Assembly: GCA_021298595.1 (NCBI GenBank)
Contig: JAJTHL010000003.1
Location: forward strand, 1 to 64,000
DNA length: 64,000 nt
Direction: 5' to 3'
From: Alphaproteobacteria bacterium
GTDB lineage: Bacteria > Pseudomonadota > Alphaproteobacteria > Caedimonadales > UBA1908
Translations under genes and position numbers: made by a program
Shown here: in pieces, positions 46,907 through 56,282 of the stretch
Position numbering within the stretch: position 1 is the stretch's first letter
Layout: each line of letters begins with the position of its first letter
The notes under the pieces: model-generated
What the model was told of the DNA's origin: nothing
What the model saw: only the letters and a program-made list of their open reading frames with translations
The model's database searches: none

Positions 46907-48216
46907 GCCATTTTTTAACACCTAAAGAAATTGTGGCGGAACTTGACCGCTTTATTATTGGACAACAAGACGCCAAGCGTGCCGTCGCCATTGCCCTTCG
47001 CAACCGGTGGCGCCGTTTGCAGCTTTCCTCGGGGCTTCGCGAAGAAATCCTGCCCAAAAACATTCTGATGATTGGCCCCACGGGCGTGGGGAAAACCGAA
47101 ATCGCACGCCGCCTTGCCAAGCTTGTGGACGCACCTTTCCTAAAGGTCGAGGCCACAAAATTCACCGAAGTCGGCTATGTAGGGCGGGATGTTGAACAAA
47201 TCATCCGTGATCTTGTGGAAGCCGCTATTACCGCCAACAAAGAAAAAGGCCGCGAAGACGTGATGAACAAGGCCGAGCTTGCCGCCGAAGAGCGCGTTCT
47301 TGACGCCCTTGTGGGAGAAAACGCAAGTACCGAAACACGTGAGAAGTTTCGTCAAAAACTCAAGGACGGTCAGCTTGCAGATAAGGAAATCGAGATCGAG
47401 GTCAACGATCAGAATTCCATGCAGATGCCAACCATTGACGTACCAGGAATGCCGGGCGCCCAGATGGGCATGCTGAATTTAGGAGACATCTTTGGAAAAG
47501 CCTTTGGCAAACGCACTAAAACGCGCAAAATGACCGTGGCCGAGTCCTACCGAATCCTGATGGAAGAGGAAAGCGATAAGCTTATTGATCAGGAAAAAAC
47601 CATTGCCGCCGCCCTTAAGGACGTCGAGGAAAACGGCATTGTGTTTCTGGATGAAATCGACAAAATCTGTGCGTCTTCCCAACGCCAAGGGGCTGACGTT
47701 AGCCGCGAAGGTGTTCAACGTGATCTTTTGCCCCTCATTGAAGGCACCTGCGTCACCACAAAGTACGGCACGGTGCGCACGGATCATATTTTGTTTATTG
47801 CCTCCGGTGCCTTTCATATCGCAAAGCCCTCGGATTTGCTGCCAGAGCTTCAAGGACGCCTCCCCAACCGCGTCGAGCTTAAGGCGCTCACCCAAGAAGA
47901 CTTCTGCCGCATTTTAGTCGAACCCGAGTTTAGCCTTATTAAGCAGTACCAAGCCCTTTTATCGGCAGAAAAGGTTGATCTTTCCTTTTCGGATGAAAGC
48001 ATTCAAGAAATTGCACGCCTCGCCGCCGATATCAACCAAAGCGTTGAAAACATTGGAGCCAGGCGTCTTCAAACTGTTCTTGAAAAGCTGCTTGAAGAAA
48101 TCAGCTTTACAGCCAGTGACAAGGCGGGTGAGAAAGTAGAGATCTCGGCTGACCTTGTGCGCTCAACTGTTGGCGTCCTTGCCCAAGACCGCGACATTAC
48201 AAAATTTATTTTGTAA
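46903..48216 (+). CDS. hslU: ATP-dependent protease ATPase subunit HslU
   Basis: A 437-residue AAA+ unfoldase. Walker A GPTGVGKT, Walker [10 protein letters not shown], the pore GYVG motif ([11 protein letters not shown]), the inserted I domain at about residues 110-230, and the C-terminal RDITKFIL that docks into HslV are all visible. It starts inside the end of hslV (ATGA overlap), so the two are translated together. Confidence 0.97.
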   Translation: MSHFLTPKEIVAELDRFIIGQQDAKRAVAIALRNRWRRLQLSSGLREEILPKNILMIGPTGVGKTEIARRLAKLVDAPFLKVEATKFTEVGYVGRDVEQIIRDLVEAAITANKEKGREDVMNKAELAAEERVLDALVGENASTETREKFRQKLKDGQLADKEIEIEVNDQNSMQMPTIDVPGMPGAQMGMLNLGDIFGKAFGKRTKTRKMTVAESYRILMEEESDKLIDQEKTIAAALKDVEENGIVFLDEIDKICASSQRQGADVSREGVQRDLLPLIEGTCVTTKYGTVRTDHILFIASGAFHIAKPSDLLPELQGRLPNRVELKALTQEDFCRILVEPEFSLIKQYQALLSAEKVDLSFSDESIQEIARLAADINQSVENIGARRLQTVLEKLLEEISFTASDKAGEKVEISADLVRSTVGVLAQDRDITKFIL

Positions 48217-48224
48217 GAACATCT

Positions 48225-48251
48225 GGCCGCCTTGTCTTTAAACAGGGCGGT
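48225..48251 (+). terminator. terminator after hslU
   Basis: GGCCGCCTTGT and ACAGGGCGGTC form an imperfect stem with G-U pairs around CTTTAA. A T-rich stretch follows. Confidence 0.6.
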
Positions 48252-48715
48252 CATTCTATTTGGGGGGCATTACGGAGGCGCTCTACCTCAAACTGAAAAT
48301 CCTGAACATTTCCGGGCTCGACTTCTTTGATCACCAAGTGAAACCGAAGCGATTGCTCTTTGAGGTCTTCATCCTCTATGGGAAGCGTTACCTGACGCAT
48401 TTCTTTGGGGCGAAAAGTAACTGCCAGCCAAAAGGGCCCATGCTTTTTCTGTCTTGAGACATAAGACAACGCGGCCGGTTGATCTATGACAAACTGTGTT
48501 TTATGTAAGACGCACCCCTCTTTCGCCGGTTCGCTAATGTATTGGGCAAAATGGTTCTTTTCTCCCAATGTGACAATCAACTTTTCCGCTTGCGCCGTAA
48601 AAATCTTGGCTGGCGTTTTGTCTTGCACTTCTTCAATGATCACCGAAAGGGTGTGCCAACTTGCCTCAAGGGGCGAGGAAATCAAAAAAACCCCCAAGGA
48701 TAAAATTACTTTCAT
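48251..48715 (-). CDS. small secreted protein, unknown
   Basis: About 154 residues with a signal peptide (VILSLGVFLISSPLEAS), starting at ATG 48715; ATGs at 48727 and 48751 are also possible. The mature part is beta-like, with no match that I recognise. It ends in FEVERLRNAPQIE. The only cysteine is in EGCVLHK. It converges on hslU and lies downstream of its terminator. Confidence 0.65.
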   Translation of the reverse strand: MKVILSLGVFLISSPLEASWHTLSVIIEEVQDKTPAKIFTAQAEKLIVTLGEKNHFAQYISEPAKEGCVLHKTQFVIDQPAALSYVSRQKKHGPFWLAVTFRPKEMRQVTLPIEDEDLKEQSLRFHLVIKEVEPGNVQDFQFEVERLRNAPQIE

Positions 48716-48882
48716 CAAAAAACTCATCCTTATATGACCTATATTTATCATTACTTATTTTAAAATAATCTTCTTTTTATTTCTAAGATTAATTAACAAA
48801 GAAACTCTTGTTAGTGTTTACTGGTGTCACGCAGCTGTTATGTATATAGTAAGAGGAGTGATCTGTAAAAGACTGATTGTCT

Positions 48883-49305
48883 ATGTCCGAAGAAAGCATT
48901 TTTTTTAAGAAGACCTATCAAGAGGCAATCGCTCTTCTCGAGCGTGCCCATGGATACGCCGAGCGTGTCCTTCCCACCCAACTGGATCAAATGTCCCCCC
49001 TGGACGCCCTTTACACAAATAGAGAAGTCATGCGCGTCACCGCAAGACTCACGCAAATCGTGACCTGGCTTATGGCCCAGCGCGCCGCTTACAATAAAGA
49101 GATTTCATCTCTCGAAGCTGCCAGCACTGAGTACCGACCACGCCAAGACAACACTTGCCTTGCGCAAACGCATTTGTCGGCTGACTTCTTTTTACCCCGC
49201 GCCTTACGCAGCCTTCTAGAAGACTCGTACAATCTCTATATACGCATTGTCCATCTTGCTGAAATCAACGCTCGACAGATTGAGGAAGAAGCATCATCAG
49301 ATTAG
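48883..49305 (+). CDS. DUF1465 family protein
   Basis: About 140 residues of the alphaproteobacterial DUF1465 family: helix with YQEAIALLERAHGYAE, then VMRVTARLTQIVTWLMAQRA, and a C-terminal helix with LEDSYNLYIRIVHLAE. In other alphaproteobacteria it lies next to rpmE, as here, and is thought to affect cell envelope or division; the role is unproved. The start has a poor ribosome-binding site (TTG 48877 or ATG 48883). A perfect terminator follows. Confidence 0.85.
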   Translation: MSEESIFFKKTYQEAIALLERAHGYAERVLPTQLDQMSPLDALYTNREVMRVTARLTQIVTWLMAQRAAYNKEISSLEAASTEYRPRQDNTCLAQTHLSADFFLPRALRSLLEDSYNLYIRIVHLAEINARQIEEEASSD

Positions 49306-49311
49306 AGTAAA

Positions 49312-49350
49312 AAAATATAGCCTGCATGAACCCCATGCAGGCTATATTTT
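49312..49350. terminator. bidirectional terminator between DUF1465 and rpmE
   Basis: AAAATATAGCCTGCATG (49312-49328) and CATGCAGGCTATATTTT (49334-49350) form a perfect 17-base stem. Confidence 0.92.
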
Positions 49351-49371
49351 CTTGGCTTAGGAAGGTTTATT

Positions 49372-49596
49372 TTATGATTTGAGACCAAAGTTTTTGAAGC
49401 GAGATGAGAACTTAGAAAGCTGCCCACCCGAGTCGATTAAACGGTGGACACCTGTCCATGCAGGATGGGAACTTGGGTCCACATCCAAGCGCAGGGTATC
49501 GCCTGCCTTGCCATAGGTGGAACGTGTGGTATAGCTGTTACCGTCAGTGGTCACGACATTGAGCTCGTGATAATCTGGATGTATTCCTTTTTTCAT
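49372..49596 (-). CDS. rpmE: 50S ribosomal protein L31
   Basis: A 74-residue L31 with [15 protein letters not shown] at the N-terminus and the [14 protein letters not shown] block. It lacks the zinc-ribbon cysteines of the C+ type, so it is the zinc-free form usual in alphaproteobacteria. It is transcribed toward the shared terminator. Length and ends are typical. Confidence 0.96.
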   Translation of the reverse strand: MKKGIHPDYHELNVVTTDGNSYTTRSTYGKAGDTLRLDVDPSSHPAWTGVHRLIDSGGQLSKFSSRFKNFGLKS

Positions 49597-49770
49597 AGTA
49601 CGACTCTCTTACAAAAACTTCATACAAAAAAACCTAAGAGCTTTATACCGAAACATTCCAAGATACGCAAGAAAATGCCGCACTCTTTTTGAGATCGTAC
49701 CTTTTACCTTGAGTCATCGGTATTTTTAGCGCACTCTTAATAGAAAACAGGGATAAACTAAGGCGCGTGT

Positions 49771-50313
49771 ATGGGAGATGAATCCAAAACAGTTACGTCG
49801 TGGCAAGATCTGTATAAAGAGGAAGTATCCAAACGACTTTTGCTAGAAGCTACTCTCAGCGAAAAAGAAAAATCTCTCGAACGCGCCCTTCATAAGCTTA
49901 AGGTTGAGGAACAGCGATATGCCCTTGCGTTTCAAGGATCTCAAGACGGTCTGTGGGACTGGGATTTAAAAAGCGGCACGCTTTTCCTTTCCCAGCGGTG
50001 GCTTGCCATGCTTGGATTTGAACCGGGAGAGCTCCCATCAAGCCTAGAAGGATGGATTGACCGCGTTTATGAGCGTGATCGCAAAGATCTTGAAGCCGCC
50101 ATTGAGGCCCACTTCAAAGAACCGAGTTCCACCTTTTCCCATGAATATCGCCTGCGTCACAAAGAGGGGCACACTGTTTGGGTGCTCACAAGGGGGTATG
50201 CCTTCGGGATGAAGCAGGAGAGCCTATCCGGTTTGCCGGGACACAAACGGATCTCACGACACAAAAAGCCGTTCAACAACAAGCCCTTTACGAAACGCTT
50301 CATGACCCCTTGA
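49771..50313 (+). CDS. PAS part of a split PAS-GGDEF-EAL protein
   Basis: A 180-codon frame with a coiled-coil start (ATLSEKEKSLERALHKLKVEE) and a PAS domain at about residues 50-140 (AFQGSQDGLWDWDLKSG, FSHEYRLRHKEGHTVWVLTRG). The frame then runs into noncoding sequence. One more G in the five-G run at 50192-50196 would give TRGVCLRDEAGEPIRFAGT, the usual PAC end, and lead into the GGDEF domain at 50178-51581. So the two frames are one protein. Confidence 0.8.
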   Translation: MGDESKTVTSWQDLYKEEVSKRLLLEATLSEKEKSLERALHKLKVEEQRYALAFQGSQDGLWDWDLKSGTLFLSQRWLAMLGFEPGELPSSLEGWIDRVYERDRKDLEAAIEAHFKEPSSTFSHEYRLRHKEGHTVWVLTRGYAFGMKQESLSGLPGHKRISRHKKPFNNKPFTKRFMTP

Positions 50314-51581
50314 CGGGCCTTGCTAACCGAACCCTTCTCCTTGAGCGTGTGGGACAAGCGCTTCTTCGCCATCAAAAGGATGTCAAAAATAGTTTTGCTC
50401 TTCTCTTTGTGGGGCTTGAGCTTTTCAAAAGCACAGTTGAGACGTCTTATGTTGATCAAACAGATTGGATACTTCAAGAAGCTGGGAAGCGACTTCTTGA
50501 AGTCTGCCGTCACGATGACACTGTTGCCCGCTGGGGCGGTGACCACTTTATCATTTTTCTCGATGGGTACCAGGACGAAGAAGACCTCAAAGTTCTTTCA
50601 CTACGTCTTTTAGAGAACCTTAGCCTGCCATTTGTCGTCCCGTCACAAGAGATTGTCATTCCTGCTTACCTTGGGATTGCTGTCAGCACGCGTGCTTATG
50701 AAAGCGCTGATGATGCCATCTGGGACGCAGAAAGTGCTTATTTCTACGCTGAAAAAAACACGTCACGCACACCGGTTTTTTTCGAACAGCATATGCGTAA
50801 AAAGGCAAAATCCTTTTTTCAGTTACACGCCAATCTACGTCAAGCCATAGATCAAGAAGAGATCTTTGTGGTCTTACAACCTATTTTTGACCTTCAAGAA
50901 GGATACATGGTGGGGATCGAGACATTGGCGAGGTGGCACCATCCGCGCTTTGGGATCGTCCTACCCGACACATTTTTTCAATTGGCAGAGGACGAAAGTT
51001 TGAAACTTTCCCTTGAGAATTTGATTCTTCACAAGGCTTGCTATGCGTATCAAAGTTGGCCGCAAGAGACTAAACCCTCATTCTTTACCATGAATTTATC
51101 CTACAAGACCCTTGAGGACAATGATTTTGCCAATAGCATTTTTGACGCCCTTAAAGAACACAGTATCGCGCCAGAACAGCTTAAAATTGAGCTCTCGGAA
51201 AAAAGTTTAGACGCCGCTGGGGACAGCATTCACTGGGTCCTTAAGCGCCTCATGAAAAAAGGGCTTGGTTTCATGATTGATGACTTTGGACAAGCTGGGA
51301 CGTCCCTTTCACTCCTCCATAGCGGTCTTTTTGAATATGTAAAACTTGCAAGGACTCTGTCTGCGCCCACACAAACCAAAGAGTTGATTATGGCGAAATC
51401 CATCATGACCCTTTGCCAGACTCTCTCCCTTGGTCTCATTGCCAAGGGTATTGAAACAACGGCCGAGCAAGATCTCTTTCAAAGAAATGGGGGACGCTTT
51501 GCCCAAGGATATCACTTCTCGCATCCCCTCACCCTTGATGAGGCGCGCGAACTACCTCGCACGCCGCCGCCTTCTTCTTAA
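50178..51581 (+). CDS. GGDEF-EAL c-di-GMP protein, C-terminal part
   Basis: Codons after the PAS break. GGDEF domain about residues 45-200, with the motif WGGDHF instead of GGDEF, so cyclase activity is doubtful. EAL domain about 220-460, with the signature ETLARW, metal-site blocks NLSYKT, KIELSE and DDFGQAG, but AKGIET instead of AEGVET. Hydrolytic activity may be lost or weak. The start TTG at 50178 is only the first codon of the open frame. An intact protein would be about 600 residues. Confidence 0.85.
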   Translation: MGAHKGVCLRDEAGEPIRFAGTQTDLTTQKAVQQQALYETLHDPLTGLANRTLLLERVGQALLRHQKDVKNSFALLFVGLELFKSTVETSYVDQTDWILQEAGKRLLEVCRHDDTVARWGGDHFIIFLDGYQDEEDLKVLSLRLLENLSLPFVVPSQEIVIPAYLGIAVSTRAYESADDAIWDAESAYFYAEKNTSRTPVFFEQHMRKKAKSFFQLHANLRQAIDQEEIFVVLQPIFDLQEGYMVGIETLARWHHPRFGIVLPDTFFQLAEDESLKLSLENLILHKACYAYQSWPQETKPSFFTMNLSYKTLEDNDFANSIFDALKEHSIAPEQLKIELSEKSLDAAGDSIHWVLKRLMKKGLGFMIDDFGQAGTSLSLLHSGLFEYVKLARTLSAPTQTKELIMAKSIMTLCQTLSLGLIAKGIETTAEQDLFQRNGGRFAQGYHFSHPLTLDEARELPRTPPPSS

Positions 51582-51655
51582 AAAGGTTGCCATAAAAAGA
51601 CGTTTCACCCAAAGTGTCGGAAAGTGCCTGTGGATGTTGTATCTTTTTGTGATTG

Positions 51656-52448
51656 CTAGAACCGCTCTCCAAAGGAATCTAGCGCGTAGATATCTTCTAA
51701 ATAATACACCCCCTTGTACTTGGACCACTTAACCGTGGGCTTTGAGGGGGGATCATCAAAGACCTGTCTCTTTATCGTCGTCATTTGAGGGGTTAAATAG
51801 TTAACGCTGCGCACTTCAGCGTCATCTTGATATCCCTTATGATAGAGGATATGTTCTGATCCAATCAGACGAAAGCGCTCAGACTTTTTTTCATATCTAA
51901 AGATATAGTCATTCAGATCACACCACCAACTGCCCTGGCTTTGAGAATGACCAGTGGTGATCTTCAGGCATCCTTTTTTGATGTCAACACCTCGGTAAGG
52001 ATCATCCACTTCTGAAGGGTCATGGTCCATGGACGGAATCAACAGATCACTCGTGTGAATGACGTGATATCGTTCTTTTCTTTTAAGAAGAATCAAGAGT
52101 TTTCGAGGTGGACCAGGAACCTCTTCTTGGCTTTCCTCAGAAATTTCTTCTATGTTTTTTTTAGGAACTTCTTCTTTGCTTTCTTGAAGGATCTCTTTTT
52201 TTTCTTGTTTTTTTTTCAAGAACAAGGACCGCATCGGCGATTCCATCCCCGTCCAAATCTCCTTCTACACTTTCAAGAAGGTTCCATCCTGTCGGGACAA
52301 AAGACTTAAAAGGAGACGATGACTGTGCACACAAGGTTTGCACCAGAAAATAACATAAAACAAAGGCAATCGCCCGCGAAAGAAGCACTTGAATATACCT
52401 GAATAAGACTTCACGCAACCTATCAAATAAGTCGCTTCTTTTCAACAA
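51656..52448 (-). pseudogene. exported VCBS-like protein broken in an A-run
   Basis: The 5' frame (52448-52161) has a signal-like segment (FVLCYFLVQTLCAQ) and the calcium-loop pattern DLDGDGIADAVLVLE seen in FG-GAP/VCBS repeats. The 3' frame (52246-51656) continues with KEILQESKEEVPKK and a 160-residue beta-rich part ending YYLEDIYALDSF. Two A-runs (nine A at 52208-52216, eight A at 52196-52203) lie at the junction; one A fewer in either joins the frames. The start TTG has no ribosome-binding site; an internal GTG near 52388 may be the real start. Function unknown. Confidence 0.65.
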
Positions 52449-52649
52449 TGCTGGGAGGACAACCAGAAGAAAGTGCCCCCCGAAAGGAGACCTACCCCTT
52501 ATGGAGAAGAAATGAGTCTAGAGCTCACATCGTATGGCACATCCGCGCCACACATTCATAACTTTTGGCTCGCCATAAAGAAGGCGCGTCAGGACTTCTC
52601 TTTAGAAAAAGATGGGGAGCACCGTAAAGGTTCACTCCCCGGTATCTTT

Positions 52650-52955
52650 TTATGAATAGTTTGGGTAGCGGTAGTATTCGCGCTCACGCTCGCGGTCGCG
52701 GCGGATGCGCGCCTCTTCAGCTTTACGGCGATCATTATCGTCCATGTTTTTACCAACGACATTCCCTAGATACCCACCACCAACAGCGCCCACAACAGCG
52801 CCCACAGCATGACCCGCACCGCCACCAAATTGTGAACCAATGGCGGCACCTGCGCCCGCCCCCACGAGGGTCCCGATGGTTTGATTACTGGTATCCGTTG
52901 CACACGCCCCTAACATCAGGGTTGTACTTAGTGCCAATACACTTGCAAGCCTCAT
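52650..52955 (-). CDS. glycine-zipper lipoprotein
   Basis: A 101-residue lipoprotein: lipobox LGAC after a short signal, then a double glycine zipper (VGAGAGAAIGSQFGGGAGHA and VGAVGGGYLGNVVG) and an Arg-rich tail (RIRRDREREREYYRY). This is the glycine-zipper 2TM family, of which the 17-kDa surface antigen of Rickettsia and SlyB are members. It probably anchors in the outer membrane. The ATG has weak upstream spacing. Confidence 0.85.
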   Translation of the reverse strand: MRLASVLALSTTLMLGACATDTSNQTIGTLVGAGAGAAIGSQFGGGAGHAVGAVVGAVGGGYLGNVVGKNMDDNDRRKAEEARIRRDREREREYYRYPNYS

Positions 52956-53083
52956 CTTTAGCCTCCCTAGCTTAAAACAAAATCACTCATTATCATGCTA
53001 AGGTAAAATTATTAATAAACCGTAAAGATTGCTTTTAACAAAATGAAAAAAATAGAAAATCTTCAACTGATGGCAGCGAATCG

Positions 53084-54367
53084 TTAGCCCAAAATGCGCT
53101 TGATGAAGGGTGCGCGCCTGATGACATCCACGAAAAGCCATGTGGACAAAAAACCTAGCAAGAAAACGATGAGCACCTTTCCAAAGGTCGGCAACATCAC
53201 ATCGGCCAAAAGATACTGAAGCCAAATGACGGGCACCTCATGAAGAAGGAAAATGCCGTAAGCACACGGCGTGTACCAAGACCAAAAGCGATTCGTATAG
53301 TTCATGAAACGATGAAAAAGGCTCACGTACGTCAAGACTTGAAAAAGACAAAAAAAGCCGTGCAAGCTTGTACGCGCCAATGTCATGGGTACCGTTTCCT
53401 TTAAGACGGGCCAAGCTTCTTGCCAGGTACCCCCCGCATCAACGATTCGGTGCGCCTCATCGCTATACGCTCCCCCTTCAAAATAGGTAAGCGAATACCA
53501 GATGTAAGCAGTCCCAAAAATCCCCATCAAGACAAGCCACCATGCCCATTTTCCACTGATAGTTTTCCAAAAGTCATCTTGAAACGTGAGACCCGCCTGG
53601 GAAAGAGCGACCCCAGCCGTAAAGTAAAGCGCGTGGGTGAGAAACCTAGATCCCTGCAAATGAAAGAGGTTTGTAATTTTATCAAGGACGACCCAAAAGG
53701 TTTCCCCTTGCGTATCAAAATGTCCAAACCCAACCCACCAGGGCGCGCCCCAAAGGATGTCGCTGACGCCTAAAATCACGACAGACGTCAAGGAGAAGAC
53801 CGAAAAGATGCCAAGGGCGTGGGCTTTACCCCAAAGGGCCATACGCCCTAAGGTTCGTCTTACCCCCGGCACTACCTTATCAAGGGCAAGGGCAATAAGG
53901 GTAAACAGAAGAAGGCAATACAGCACCCAGAAAGGGCCGCCCCCTTGAAGTTTTTCTTGGAAATAGACAGTTTTCCAAAACTCTCCATACTCCATAAGCG
54001 GGTTCGTTAGATACTGATACCGGGGGTATATGAGGAGCGGCACAATGAACGGGATCCCAATGATATAGGGGATGCCCAGTTTAATAAGTCTTTCTTTTAT
54101 GTACCGTTTCGTGCCCTTTTTTGCAGCAGCAGGAAACACAAACAGCCCAAAAATAAAGAATAAAAGCGGCATGATGACGCTATTATCATGCATGTAAAAA
54201 ACGTCCCATATACCTGAGCGCTCGAAATCCCTAAAGAAATGAAAGCGTCCCCATTTGTCAGCGTAAGCATGCACACTGTGATCCCACAGCAGAAGCAAAA
54301 ACGTGCCGGCCCTTAGGTGATCGATCCAAGCAAGGCGGTGATGGGGAGGTGTCATGGGGCGCTCCAT
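53084..54367 (-). CDS. acyltransferase family 3 membrane protein
   Basis: A 427-residue protein with about ten membrane helices and the N-terminal LAWIDHLRAGTFLLLLWDHSVHAY block, the pattern of acyltransferase family 3 (His in the first helix). These enzymes O-acetylate or acylate sugars, glucans or lipopolysaccharide at the inner membrane. It overlaps the end of its paralog at 54368 (TAA directly followed by ATG). A start at ATG 54355, seven bases after GGAG, is equally plausible. Confidence 0.88.
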   Translation of the reverse strand: MERPMTPPHHRLAWIDHLRAGTFLLLLWDHSVHAYADKWGRFHFFRDFERSGIWDVFYMHDNSVIMPLLFFIFGLFVFPAAAKKGTKRYIKERLIKLGIPYIIGIPFIVPLLIYPRYQYLTNPLMEYGEFWKTVYFQEKLQGGGPFWVLYCLLLFTLIALALDKVVPGVRRTLGRMALWGKAHALGIFSVFSLTSVVILGVSDILWGAPWWVGFGHFDTQGETFWVVLDKITNLFHLQGSRFLTHALYFTAGVALSQAGLTFQDDFWKTISGKWAWWLVLMGIFGTAYIWYSLTYFEGGAYSDEAHRIVDAGGTWQEAWPVLKETVPMTLARTSLHGFFCLFQVLTYVSLFHRFMNYTNRFWSWYTPCAYGIFLLHEVPVIWLQYLLADVMLPTFGKVLIVFLLGFLSTWLFVDVIRRAPFIKRILG

Positions 54368-55603
54368 TTACAAAATACGGCGAAGGGGCTTGATCTTAAG
54401 GAGGACCTTGGACACCAAAAGCCACGAAACACCTAGGCTAAAAGCACCCGAAAGCGCAAATTTCAAAAGGGCAGGTAGATCAAGATCATAAAGCTTCACA
54501 TGCATCCAAAGGGCCAGGGGCTCGTGTACGATATAGATCCCGTAGGAACACGCCGCCAAAGAAATCCAAAAGGGCCTTGGTGTATTAAGGAACTTGGCGA
54601 ATAGCGACAAGTACATGGGCATCAGAACCATGATGTAAAAGCCTAAAAGAGTTGTTCTGATCAGGGGATAAATCCCTTGACCTTCTGTAATGTAGGTCCA
54701 CACGCCCGCCCAGTCGCCCGCCTCAATGAGCGGCATGAACCCACGGTCATAGGCGCCGTCATAGAAGTACAAAAGGGTATACGCGGTATAAAGTCCGCCA
54801 ATGACAAGGCTTGCCATAAGCCATGCGGCCCAGCTGTCTGACAGACGCTTGAGAAGATCAGAATCCTTGAAAAATCCCGCGAAATAGGCCCCTACCCCTA
54901 GGAAAAAGCAAAACCCTTCAATAATGAAACGCGCGCGCCTGACATAAAACACAGGCTTAAACCCAAACCACCAGTGGGCGCCCCACACCATGTCACTGAG
55001 CCCCAAAATGATGGCACTTATGAGGCTTAAGGTGATAAATCCCGCCACGGGACGCCTAAAGACAGCCCGCATGCCAGCTCCAAGGGCGCGAAGACTCCAT
55101 GGCAGCACAAGATTGAGAATCAAGACAATCGCCGTTAAAAGGGCTAAATAGTACAGAAACCAAAAGCTGCCCATGATGAAGTTTTCAAAGGGGCTATTTT
55201 CCCAGTGCACATAATCATGCCACCAAAAATCAAAAAAGCCTTTCAGGATTCCGTCTCGAATGACGGCCTTGTTGTAAGCAACAAACCCCGCCACCACCGA
55301 CACACCAACGACGAAGGGAATGCCAAGCCTTAGAAGACGTTCCTTTAGAAAACCTATGTATCCTCGCCGCTCCAACGACACAAAGACAAAAAGGCCTGCA
55401 AGGGCCAGCAAAAACGGCATCATAATGGCGTCGTTATGTAGATGCCATACGTCAATCAGGGTGCTACGGTTGATGTCCGACATAAACCAGAAATCAGAAT
55501 AGTTTTGAGAGTAAGCATGCATAGAATGATCAAGGACCACCAAAAGCACCATAAATCCTCTGATGTAATCTAAGTACAGCTGGCGATTCACTTCGCGTTG
55601 CAT
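54368..55603 (-). CDS. acyltransferase family 3 membrane protein, paralog
   Basis: About 411 residues, closely similar to the preceding protein: LYLDYIRGFMVLLVVLDHSMHAYSQN, with about ten helices and WYxxLAACSYGIYIVHEPLALW-type late block. ATG 55603 has GAGGTG five bases upstream; the frame from 55639 is longer but unlikely. The pair may modify two surface sugars or act on one. It is 14 bases after the LOG gene. Confidence 0.88.
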   Translation of the reverse strand: MQREVNRQLYLDYIRGFMVLLVVLDHSMHAYSQNYSDFWFMSDINRSTLIDVWHLHNDAIMMPFLLALAGLFVFVSLERRGYIGFLKERLLRLGIPFVVGVSVVAGFVAYNKAVIRDGILKGFFDFWWHDYVHWENSPFENFIMGSFWFLYYLALLTAIVLILNLVLPWSLRALGAGMRAVFRRPVAGFITLSLISAIILGLSDMVWGAHWWFGFKPVFYVRRARFIIEGFCFFLGVGAYFAGFFKDSDLLKRLSDSWAAWLMASLVIGGLYTAYTLLYFYDGAYDRGFMPLIEAGDWAGVWTYITEGQGIYPLIRTTLLGFYIMVLMPMYLSLFAKFLNTPRPFWISLAACSYGIYIVHEPLALWMHVKLYDLDLPALLKFALSGAFSLGVSWLLVSKVLLKIKPLRRIL

Positions 55604-55617
55604 GGGGCACCTCGTTT

Positions 55618-56217
55618 TTAAGATGGGGTTTGACCCCATTTAGCCATGAAATCTTTGTTGGGTGTTGGGGCAGTTGCAATGGCGGGCAGAATGTCGTCTA
55701 CGCAGGAGACAAGCGTAAATAGTGCTGCGTCCTCTCGCCGCACGAACCCTTGATCAACCATGTGATGGAAAAAAGTCGTAAAAAGGCCTGACCAGTACTG
55801 ATCGATATCCACCAAGATGATGGGCTTTGTGTGCAGCCCCACCTGTTTCCAGGTTAACATCTCGAAGGTTTCATCAAGGGTGCCAAGCCCTCCTGGTAAA
55901 ACAACAAAGGCATCAGAGTGGTCAAACATCACTTGCTTACGCTCGTGCATGGTCGGCACAATTTGAAGCTCTGTGATGCCTGTATGACCGCCCTCATAGG
56001 AGTTAAGAAAATCGGTCATAATCCCAAGCACGTTTCCACCAGCCTTCACGCACGCATCAGACACAACGCCCATAAGCCCTACGCGACCGCCACCAAAAAC
56101 CATTTTGATTTTTTCATGGGCCAAAAGGCGACCCACCTTTTGGGCCGCCTCCACATAGACCGGTTTTGGATCAGCAGAAGATCCACAGTAAACGCAGATA
56201 GAATCGACTTGTCTCAT
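55618..56217 (-). CDS. LOG family Rossmann-fold protein
   Basis: A 199-residue protein of the TIGR00730/LOG family: CVYCGSS, VFGGGRVGLMG and the signature PGGLGTLDE. It is a predicted cytokinin riboside 5'-monophosphate phosphoribohydrolase; in bacteria it may cleave nucleoside monophosphates in salvage. It is upstream of the two acyltransferase genes on the same strand, probably in one transcript. Confidence 0.92.
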   Translation of the reverse strand: MRQVDSICVYCGSSADPKPVYVEAAQKVGRLLAHEKIKMVFGGGRVGLMGVVSDACVKAGGNVLGIMTDFLNSYEGGHTGITELQIVPTMHERKQVMFDHSDAFVVLPGGLGTLDETFEMLTWKQVGLHTKPIILVDIDQYWSGLFTTFFHHMVDQGFVRREDAALFTLVSCVDDILPAIATAPTPNKDFMAKWGQTPS

Positions 56218-56282
56218 ACTTTTTTCTTTTCTTTCACAGAAACAATACCAAACAAGTCCTTATCCTATCATAAAAGACCCCT

